Below, piece after piece: positions 54,187 to 62,818 of a DNA stretch of 64,000 nt (positions are counted from its first letter, which is position 1; each line of letters begins with the position of its first letter). The position numbers and the translations under genes were made by a program. The notes under the pieces were generated by a model that was given only the letters and a program-made list of their open reading frames with translations, did no database searches and was not told where the DNA came from. The stretch comes from Gentiana macrophylla (lineage: Eukaryota; Streptophyta; Magnoliopsida; Gentianales; Gentianaceae): assembly GCA_026214975.1 (NCBI GenBank), contig CM047805.1, positions 3,534,001 through 3,598,000 of the forward strand, written 5' to 3'.

Positions 54187-55648
54187 AGAGTAAAACTTAG
54201 TTCCCAAGGATTTTATAATTAATACAAAATCAATTATAATAATCCTATTAAATAAAAGATAATCCCATAATATTCTAGAACAAATCTAGGATAATATTTA
54301 TCTTTATTTCTTTCCATAAATATTTATCCAATAAATATTTTATGCACATGTCTTATTAATGCAAAGAAAACTAATTTCTTGTTCCAAAATAAGAGGGGGC
54401 GCCACTTTTAATTCATGACCTAGTCATAATTAATTTTTGGCTATAACATAATTGAAGCAAGAGATTATGGAAAATGTCTTTTCCACATATTTAATTATTT
54501 AAAGCCCAACTAATTTAATAGTCACTAAACAATTAATTCACATATCGTTTTAATAAAGTCCAATAAGAACTAAATTAATATTATTAGGATTCGACGTCCG
54601 AGAATAGCTATGCTATATTAGGAAGCACGTCGGGGACCATGGACTAATAATCGGTGGCTCCGATAAATCAAATAAATAATTATAGAATAATTATATTCGA
54701 TAAATCAATCACAGAATATGCCACCATAATCCGTGATCGCACTCCTCCGATTATGAGATTATATTTATCTCCTCACGAGAATAATAATAAGCGCCCATTG
54801 ATATAATCATTACATATGGATTAATCCTCCATAGATATTCATTCTAAATCGGGAAGTTACCGTTAACCCTTTTTAGAACCTCTTATCCTTATTTACCATT
54901 AACCCCTAGTGATCAATTAATTCATACAACTCACCGTGGTGATCAATCGGTGTGATATGAACTCGCGCGATCGATCGCTTTCTAGGATTAACAAATAAGA
55001 GGAATGTCTATCTACTTCCATAAATGGAAGGAATGGATTCCGTATCTCGTGATAACACGTACTACTCACTCAATCCAAAGACAATGCCAAGATGGGGTAA
55101 TTCGGACCACGGACTCGGTGTAATCCTTAACCGTCAAGTCAAACTTCATAATCGATTCAAGCAGCTTGATCGTGATCACCTCGAGGATTAAGATATATCC
55201 ATAAATATGATCATCCATTGATTCGATAAGACTTCTCGATTACGGAATTATATCGTGAACTCTAATCAAATCGGTCAAATTTCTATATGATATATCTATC
55301 ATATATAAATGCCCCATTAGGTTCTCTTAACCGAAAGTCCGGATAAGACAATCACACCAATAGTGTTCTGGGCGCATTAATAGCACGTTAAAGGAGAGAC
55401 CCGATACTCTCGATTAACTTCACTATGGGCTAATTGTATTTTAAGTACATCTTCACTAACTCAATCCTCCCGTGTATATACCATACACTGAGTTAAGTGA
55501 TTACATAAACGATATACTTTAGGGTTTTCTTTAGTGTAATTACTATTGTCACATCGGTGAATATGAGAATAATAAATATGAATAACAATATCATTTCATT
55601 TATTAAATAAAACAATTACAAAATTGTCTTTCGGGCATCACACCTAAC

Positions 55649-56084
55649 AGTGGACGCCCGTCTGGAATGAGCAAACGCCCGTCTGATTTGGCCTTCCCTC
55701 AGACGCCCGTCTAAGGTATATCAAACGCCCGTCTGGCTTGTCCTCATCCCAAACTTGGCTTTTCTTCACTTTTTATGCTACATTCGGGCCACGATCACGT
55801 CTCATAGTCCAAAACATCGCCTTCCGGGTCCTCGAGTCACCTAAGTCCTGCAATAACATAGACAAACAAACACCACGCATAATTCCGCAAGACAAAAGCG
55901 CTCGGAAAAGAGTGAAATATCGCTGAAAAGGCGGAGTTTACTATCGATATGACAGTTTAACTCCCCGTGCATATAATTCACGATATTACTCTCGACATGG
56001 TCTATATCTACCCAAAACATGCCAATAAGGTGATAAACGGGGGTTAAATTGCACCCCAAAGTACAGTAAAGTTGACTCCCATCA
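55649..56084 (-). repeat. 5' LTR of C, truncated to its U3 end
   Basis: Matches 24,451-24,882 closely and ends gttgactcccatca, then TSD ctggc at 56,085-56,089. The remaining 1.3 kb of the LTR, including the TATA box and U5, is missing. Confidence 0.9.
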
Positions 56085-56089
56085 CTGGC

Positions 56090-57249
56090 ATCATTTCGCC
56101 TCAGAACTAAATCGCCTTCTTTAAAATACGTACCTCTAAGCCTAGAGTTGTAGTACTGAGCAATCCTTTGCTTGTATTTGGCCATCTGTGTCAATGCTAT
56201 GTCCCTTTTGTGCTCCAACTCATCCTTGGCATGTAGCATATCTACCTCATGTGTTTCTGGACAGTATAATTCCGTCCTGGGAGATTTGTGCCCAATCTCT
56301 GCTGGTATCACTGCTTCGCATCCATATGCTATGGAATATGGAGTTTCCTGCGTGGCAACATTCGGGGTAGTTCTGTATGCCCATAAGATGTTTGAAAGAT
56401 GATCCACCCTATGAGATCCTTCCTGCTCCAACCTTTTCTTCAACCCTTGCTTTATTTGCCTGTTGGTCTGCCCAAACTGTCCATTGGCTTGGGGATGTGC
56501 CACTGAAGTGAAATGCTGGGATATTCCTAGGTTGGTGCACCAGGTTTGCACTCCTTGATCTTCAAATTGTGTGCCATTATCAGAGATTAGGACTTTAGGA
56601 ATACCATATCTGCACAGAATATTTCTGCACAAGAATTTCTGTATTTGGTTGGCTGTGATGGTTGTTAACGGTTCTGCTTCCACCCATTTGGTGAAGTAAT
56701 CTACTGCCACTACCAGGAATTTGAAATTTCTTGGTGCTCTGGGTAATGGACCCACAAGATCAACTCCCCATTGATCAAAGGGCCATGGAGATACAATTGG
56801 TGTCATCTCTGTATGCAGGATTATGGGATAAGTTTTATGCACTGGCATGTTTTATGTGTTTCGACCCGGCTTCTTTGAGTCTTCTTGCATTTCTGGCCAG
56901 TAATACCCGAAAAGTTTACATTTTCTGGCTAGAGCTCTTGCTCCCAAATGATTTCCACAAATTCCAATATGGATTTCTCTCAGCACATAATCTCCTTCAT
57001 CTGGGGTGACGCACTTCAGCCAGGGTGATGTATAAGATTTTCTGTATAGAACCTCGTTGAACAGAGTATACCTGGCCGAGAGTCTTATCAGTTTTCTGGC
57101 GCGTACCTTATCCTCAGGGAGCCTGCCGTCTCTCAAATACATTACAATTGGATCCATCCAAGTTTCTTTCAGCGTTATCGGTTGCACTTCAATCTCATCA
57201 CAGCTCTTCTGTTTTAACTGTTCGACTAACACTTTTTTGTTGGAGAGAA
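56090..57249 (-). pseudogene. Integrase of D, N-terminal and core part
   Basis: The zinc-finger region has HIGICGNHLGARALARKCK, but the frame breaks near 56,850 before the CxxC. The core has FDQWGVDLVGPLPRA (first Asp) and VLISDNGTQFED (second Asp), but the third catalytic position reads NGQFGQTNRQIKQG, where Tat integrases have G-Q-V-E. The Glu is replaced by Gly, so strand transfer should be dead. NILWAYRTTPNVATQETPY and YFKEGDLVLRR follow. It ends at element C; the tail is at 22,931-23,105. Confidence 0.88.
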
Positions 57250-57640
57250 AATTTGATCCTAGCTTAGATAATGCGTCTGCTCTGGTGTTTTGGGCTCTAG
57301 TTATCTGTTCCACCTCCACCATTAAAAAGTTTTGCAATTTTCTTTGCGCAACCGCTAGGTATTTCTTCATAGGGACTTCCTTTGCCTCATATTCCCCCTT
57401 GATATGATTGGTTACAAGCTGCGAATCATTGTACACTTTCAGGTTCTGCACACCTAATTTCTGCGCTAGGTTCAATCCAGTTATCAAACATATTCCGCTT
57501 CATTGTTAGTAGCCTGAAATTCAAAGTGAAGAGCATATGGGAATTCTTCGCCTTTTGGGCTGATGAGTAGGAGACCTGATCCTGCTCCTTCTTTATTGGA
57601 AGCTCCATCCACATAAAGCTGCCACTGCTCAGCCTTGTTC
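57250..57640 (-). pseudogene. Second, archaeal-type RNase H (aRH) of D
   Basis: Reads LYVDGASNKEGAGSGLLL, ATNNEAEY, NLKVYNDSQLVTNHIKGEY and ARAQNT-RADALSKLGS-like motifs, that is the D-E-D set of an archaeal/plant-type RNase H placed between the retroviral-type RNase H and integrase. Such a dual RNase H is characteristic of the plant Tat lineage. A frame change near 57,485 splits it. It probably takes over RNA removal during reverse transcription, while the first domain acts as a connection domain. Confidence 0.85.
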
Positions 57641-57643
57641 TGC

Positions 57644-57944
57644 TCAGCCTTTTGCTCTATAGCCAATTAAGGCTTTTTCTTCTGCCAAGAAATCGGCTAA
57701 TGCTTGAGCTTTAATTGTTGTTCTTGGTTTGTATTCGATATCAAAGCCTGCCAATTTAACTACACATTTTGCTAATCTCCCAGACTTGTCTGGGTTATCC
57801 AAAATTTGCTTTAAGGGTTGATTTGTCAACACTACCACTGGATGGCTTTGGAAATAAGGTCTTAACTTCCTCGTGGCATGCACCATGGCCAAACTAATTT
57901 TTCCACCTCCGAATATCTGATTTCAGGCCCTTGTAAGGCTTTGC
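57644..57944 (-). pseudogene. First (Ty3/gypsy-type) RNase H domain of D
   Basis: Contains LAMVHATRKLRPYFQSHPVV, LTNQPLKQILDNPDKSGRL and TTIKAQALADFLAE. The usual catalytic residues are only partly recognisable, consistent with its degeneration to a tether domain in Tat elements. It ends in a frameshift near 57,660. Confidence 0.8.
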
Positions 57945-59288
57945 TTACAAAATATACAGGCCTTTGTAACTACCATGTTGTTTTACGAACGCAACACTTA
58001 CTGCTTCATGGCAAAAAGACAAGTATAAGAATAATATTTCACCTTCCTGAGGAGGGGTCAGGGTTGGCAAGTGACTGATATGATCCTTTAAATCCTGAAA
58101 AGCTTGTTGACATTCTGCATTCCACTCGAATGGGCTGGCCTTCCTGAAAATTTTAAAGAAAGGTAGTGACTTCTGCGCAGATTTTGACAAGAAACGGTTT
58201 AGCGTTGCTAATCTTCCTGTTAACCGTTGGACTTCTTTAATATTCTTCGGTTCAGGCATTGTTTTCAAAGCTTCTAATTTATCCGGGTTGGCCCTGACAC
58301 CTTCTTTGGATATTATATATCCTAGGAATTTGCCTGATCTTACTCCAAAAGTGCATTTTTTAGGGTTCAACTTCATCTTTGTTTGTCTTAACACTTGACA
58401 AACTTCTGCTACATCTTTTAGATATTGGTCAAGAGTCCTGCTCTTGATCAACAAGTCGTCCACATATACTTCCATGGATTTGCCAATTTGTTGGTTGAAA
58501 ATGGTATTGATCGCCCTTTGGTAGGTAGCACCTGCATTCTTTAATCCGAAAGGCATAGACACATAGTAGTAGGAGCCAAATTCAGTAATAAAAGCATTTT
58601 TTACAGCGTCTACAGGGTCCATCATAATTTGAAGATATCCCTTATAAGCATCTAAGAAAGAAAAGATTCCATAACCAACTGTAGAATCTACTAGCCTGTC
58701 AATTCTAGGGGAAGTGTAACTATATTTAGGACAAGCTTTATTCAGATCTGTGAAGTCCACACACATTCTCCAACTGCCATATGGCTTCTTGACTAGAATT
58801 GGATTTGCTAGCCACTCTGGATAGATCACTTCTATAATCTTGTTGGTCTACAATAGCTTCTCCACTTCTTGCTGAACAACCTGTATCCTTTCTGGTTTGA
58901 ACGATCTTTTCTTTTGCTTTACTGGTTTCCTAGTTGGGCCAATGTTAAGCTTGTGAACAGCCAGCTCTGTTGGTAGTCCAGGCATGCCACTTGCTTTCCA
59001 TGCAAACACATCTTTATATTTTTCAGGATCTTTATCAGAATGTGCTTCTGCTCAGCCGGTGTCCATGATCCTACACTGACTGCGGATTCAGGATCAATTT
59101 CGTCCAACATTACTGACTCTATGGGGTCATTAGATTGCCAACTTTTTTCTTCTTCTGGAATGAGATCTTCCATCGTCACCTGCTGCACTTTCATTTTTCC
59201 ACTGATTGTTGTTGTGTAGCAATTCTTTGCAGCATCCACGTCCTCTTTAACAGTAGCTTCTCCTTCAAATGTTGGGAATTTCATACAG
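57945..59288 (-). pseudogene. Reverse transcriptase of D
   Basis: The linker is read from about 59,288 (NCMKFPTFEGEATVKEDV). RT from 58,829 has CVDFTDLNKACPKYSYTSP, FSFLDAYKGYLQIMMDP, MPFGLKNAGATYQRA, the intact VYVDDLLIKSRTLDQYL, KLNPKKCTFGVRSGKFLGY and RLATLNRFLSKSAQKS. A frameshift and stop between about 58,920 and 58,830 (around the RT start) make the polyprotein discontinuous. Homologous to G's RT at 3299-4322 but with the catalytic Y-V-D-D retained. Confidence 0.92.
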
Positions 59289-59690
59289 TTATGTGCCGGT
59301 GATACCACTGCTCTGAGGTCGATCAACGCCGGTCGTCCCAAAATCACATTTTATGCCGATGCAGCATTTACTACCACATAATTGACCATCAGAGTCCTGC
59401 TCTGTGGTCTTTTTCCGAAAGTCGTCAATAATTTTAACATACCCACAGAATGGATTGGAGGTCCTGTAAATCCAAAAAGAGGAGTTGACACAAGAGTCAA
59501 CTCCGAGTCTGTTAACTTCATGGTTTGGAACGCACTGTAATACAGCACGTTTACTGCGCTGCGTGTCTACGCAGATTCTTCTGACCAGGTTTTTCTGTAT
59601 AACGGCTTCTATTACTAGTCCTTCGTTGCTCACGATGGCTGGTAGTGCATCTCTTGGGCCGTACTGAACGGTTCCTATCACCTTCTGTTT
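59289..59690 (-). pseudogene. Protease of D
   Basis: YGPRDALPAIVSNEGLVIEA leads to RRICVDT at the active site, where a frameshift follows directly (continuing in another frame as MLYYSAFQTMKLTDSELTLV). The C-terminal MILGRPAL is near 59,340. It is the counterpart of G's protease (4343-4720). Confidence 0.8.
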
Positions 59691-59699
59691 CTTGGCTTC

Positions 59700-61218
59700 T
59701 CCGTCTTTTTCTGTGCTGCAGCTTTTTTCCTGCTGGGCAACCTTATTAACTCCTCCTGGTCCTCCAACAATTGTGTTCACTGTGTTGATCGGGGCATTTT
59801 CTCTATGCCCATCAGCATCAGGAGACGGATCTCTGTGTCTCCTTTGATTGTACCTGTCGTTATTGTTGTGGAATTTTTTAAATTCTCTCCTTCCTCTGGG
59901 ATTATATCCCTGCGTTCGATCGATGCATTCATCGATCTTTCCTTCCATAGCTTGGCCGATCTATATCTCTCGATCAGTCCCCTGACGCGCCGTAGTCATG
60001 TCCAATGTCCTTATGATACTTGCACCATCTGGTATGGTCTCTATTCTCTCTTGGACCCCTCAATGGAGGGGGCGTCTTGGCAATTCCTTTCTTTTCCATG
60101 ATCGCCAGAACTTGATAGTGAGATCGGTTTAGAGGGATGAGGTCTTTGTCCTGCAAATCGCCTTTCTTCCCTAATCTATCAGAGATGGGAGCGGTTACCT
60201 CGCCCCAAACCGATTTTCTTTTCTTGTCGACCTATCCTCGTTTTCCTTTTTGGAATCCCCTGTGGGATTCCTCTCTTTGCCTCGGTTATCCTCTCTTCCT
60301 CGACAATGTCTCAGTATGCAATTTCAGACATTCTTCCATCATGACTTGGATTCTTGATGCTCAGCTTGGCATGTAACCGCCCTTCTCTAAGACCTGCTAC
60401 GAAGGATGCCACTAAGAATTTATCATCCAGATATGCTATCTAGGATGATTCTCCGTTGAATCTTTTGATAAACTGCAATACTGTTTCGTCACTTTTTTGC
60501 CTAATGGTCAGCAAATATGTCCGGTTTCTCTGGAAAGGTCTTGTTGCGATAAATGCATGCATGAATTTCCTGGTCAGGGTGGGGAAATCTGGTATGGATC
60601 TGGGGCTCAACTTGTTGAACCAATCTCTTGCCTTTCATGTTAGAAGAGTTGCAAATGCCCTGCATTTCATCTCTTCTGGAGCGTTATACAAACTCATATG
60701 CTGGATGTACTGATGCATATGATCATATGGATCTTTAGTTCCATCATATGATTGAATCTTTGGGATCTTAAATCCTGGAGGACAGGGAAACGCATCGATG
60801 TCTTCAGTAAAAGGAGACACCAGCCTAAACTCATCTTGTTTAGGCTTAAGGATAGCATCTAACTCTGCTCTGGCGTTATCACCACCTGGGTGAGTAACCA
60901 CCACCCTTATGCTAGATTCTGCTTCATGTTTCTCTCTCTTTGCGGTATGAAGAGGAGTAGGTGTTTTAGAGACATCATTATCCTGGTTTCTGGCTTTTAA
61001 GACTTCCTCAAATATGGCTTTTATCTCCTCAGCCTTGAGATTTGCAAGGTTTTCCACCAACATTTGTTTGACTGCATTTGCACTGCTGGTTTGTCCTTCT
61101 TCCAGAATTTTCTTTCCGGTTTCTTGATCATTTCTTTCTGGGCTCTTTTCCCCCTGGCCTAATTTTCCTTTTCTGGTTGTGTTTGTTGCTTCTTCGAATT
61201 ACCCTGATTTTTTGCCAT
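59700..61218 (-). pseudogene. Gag of D (Tat lineage)
   Basis: The likely start is the ATG at 61,218 (MAKNQGNSKKQQTQ), 36 nt downstream of the primer binding site. The capsid-like part has GFKIPKIQSYDGTKDPYDH and MKCRAFATLLT (frame to 60,635). The middle is broken around 60,300-60,640. The C-terminal part has QVLAIMEKKGIAKTPPPLRG and the finger-like CKYHKDIGHDYGASGD with its last Cys lost, then an Arg/Asp-rich region ending near 59,700. It binds RNA and forms particles when intact. Confidence 0.85.
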
Positions 61219-61253
61219 TTTTTCTATAATAACAACTCACTAACTAGAATCAG

Positions 61254-61270
61254 CCCTCCTTCTAGCGCCA
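61254..61270 (-). other. Primer binding site of D
   Basis: Sense TGGCGCTAGAAGGAGGG, 2 nt from the LTR, nearly the same as in G. Confidence 0.8.
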
Positions 61271-61272
61271 AA

Positions 61273-61770
61273 TGATGTAGTTCAAATGTGTAATCGGGTA
61301 ATTGGATGATTCAAGTTAGGAAAATAATACAAGAACAATAAGATTTGTGTATAAGTTTGGACTGAACTACTTGAGAGAGCTGCCTACGTATCCAATTCAA
61401 ATGTGGAATCGGAATCAAGTCCCCCTCGTAGTTCAGAGTGTTCCTTTTAATATCTATAAATCGTGATTCTCTTCCCTTATGTAATGGGAGGTTATTATCA
61501 GTTATCTTTGGACATTACCCGACGTGGAATCTACCCACGTCTGTAAGCAGTTGAACCGTTACTGACTTGGTCTTCGTCGTGCACAGCCGATTGTTCTGTC
61601 TAGATACTCTTCTGCCTAGAATGTGGTGGAGTCCTGCTCCTTTGGCTATTCTGTCCAGAAGTATGATCTGGTCAGCGTTTGGTACAGTCCTGCTTTATCG
61701 GCCCGTCTATTTTTATACTGGGTCCGGCCCAATTATGAATAATTCGACCCAGTGGACCCATATATCATCA
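61273..61770 (-). repeat. 5' LTR of D (498 bp)
   Basis: tgatgtag...atcatca, followed by TSD cattt (61,771-61,775). The TATA-like box of the other LTR (TATAAAAAGG) is altered here to ATTAAAAGG near 61,443-61,452. Confidence 0.95.
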
Positions 61771-61775
61771 CATTT

Positions 61776-62356
61776 ATAAAGTAAAATAAAAATAAAAATG
61801 ATACAAACATTGTTAGATAAAAAAAACAAAATAGACAGTACTACTCCACATAGCTAGGAAGTGAAGTTTGTGTCTTTTGCTCTTTTCCATCTCTTTTCAT
61901 CGCTCAAAGTTCTTCTCACCGGCGTCAAAGTGTAATGTATTGAGTCTGTTTTATCCTTTATTTTAATAATTTAGACCAATGGTTCAACCACTGTCTGGGT
62001 TGATTAGTAAATTAGCTCTGGTTCGGTTCAACTTGGCAACTTGTTTTTTTATTTGGCTATTTAGCGGTTGTTTCTGTGAGAAGGGAGGGGTTTGTTATTC
62101 TCTCTCATTTCTGTTAGCTTGTTGTTGGAATTGGAGGTATAAGGTAAGGCCTTTGTGTCACAAATTGAAACGTAAAAAACCAGAAAAAAAGAAAGAATGC
62201 ATGCAAGCATTCCCCGCCGGGAAATTCTATGTATGTATGTATCGACCATTTTTTATTTTTTTTTTTATTTTTTATTTTTAGAACATCATCTGGTGTCTTT
62301 GATGGTCAGCCGTCTTGTTTTTTTTTTTTTTCCCCAATATACATTCATCTGCAATT

Positions 62357-62396
<40 letters not shown>

Positions 62397-62818
62397 CAGG
62401 TTTATTTAATCCATTTCTTGTTTAATCTGCTGATGCGCTCAATGATTTTAGCCCGTTTTGTGATCTTTTTTAAAAAATAAAAAAATAATAATAATAATCA
62501 TCTTGAATTTTGACATCAGAAATGTATATAATTTTTTAATTCTTTAATCGCTTTTTAGGATCAAAAGTCTCATCGGCTCGGATATTTATCTTCTTTTCGT
62601 GTACTTTGGTAGAAGCTGTTATATTTTTATTTTTTTTTGGCACTCAAAAATTTGTGTTCAGGATACAGGAAAAACATTAAACTCGTAGCTTTAATAAATT
62701 TCATTTATTTTACTGTATCTTTGAACCATTTTTTTTTTAATTTATAAATAAATATTTTTTTATTAGCTGTTCTCAGTGGCATTGAATTTCCATATATCGG
62801 CAAGTGCAGGTCGAGACG
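61776..62818. other. Spacer and probable 5' region of the F-box gene
   Basis: AT-rich, no separate gene. It contains T-runs at 62,251-62,280 and 62,318-62,332 and a poly-T of about 38 at 62,359-62,396 followed by 'cagg'. An acceptor-like 'caagtgcag' at 62,800-62,808 lies just before the start codon, so a 5' UTR intron is possible. Confidence 0.45.
62359..62396. repeat. Poly-T tract, about 38 bp
   Basis: Uninterrupted T run. Could be a retroposon A-tail in reverse or an expanded polypyrimidine tract. Length is uncertain in any assembly. Confidence 0.9.

Larger units (their letters stand above)
50205..55648 (-). repeat. Segment E: 5.4 kb non-coding LTR-like sequence, truncated
   Basis: The right end is a clean LTR start in sense (TGTTAGGTGTGATGCCCG at 55,648). 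The left end is abrupt. No coding sequence, tRNA primer site or second LTR is visible. A TATA-like CTCTATATAAAGAG lies at 54,173-54,186 on the minus strand, with a probable transcribed region beyond it that includes splice-donor-like GGTATGTTC near 53,920. Length and lack of coding fit the long LTR of a LARD-type (large retrotransposon derivative) element. That classification is inference. Confidence 0.55.
23111..56084 (-). mobile_element. Athila-like retrotransposon C, inserted in D's integrase, non-autonomous
   Basis: The left LTR is complete (23,111-24,882); only the last 436 bp of the right LTR remain (55,649-56,084). The 5-bp TSD ctggc flanks both. Gag and protease segments are recognisable (48,305-49,065 and 27,119-29,350), but RT, RNase H and integrase are absent. 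Element B is nested in its gag. Between 49,066 and 55,648 the expected 5' leader, primer binding site and LTR start are replaced by foreign repeat fragments. Confidence 0.88.
19081..61770 (-). mobile_element. Tat-lineage Ty3/gypsy retrotransposon D, host of the four-level nest
   Basis: The outermost element has two 498-bp LTRs (19,081-19,578 and 61,273-61,770), a 5-bp TSD, a primer binding site at the right LTR and a polypurine tract at the left LTR. In element sense (minus) it carries gag, protease, RT, RNase H, a second archaeal-type RNase H, integrase, a tandem-repeat tract and an antisense ORF, the layout described for Tat elements. Element C sits inside its integrase (23,111-56,084). A hand alignment of the LTRs gives about 24 substitutions in 498 bp. 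Without C it would be about 9.7 kb. Confidence 0.95.

Noticed and set aside
62197..62480. Phe-rich plus-strand open frames
   Set aside because: Translation of poly-T tracts.
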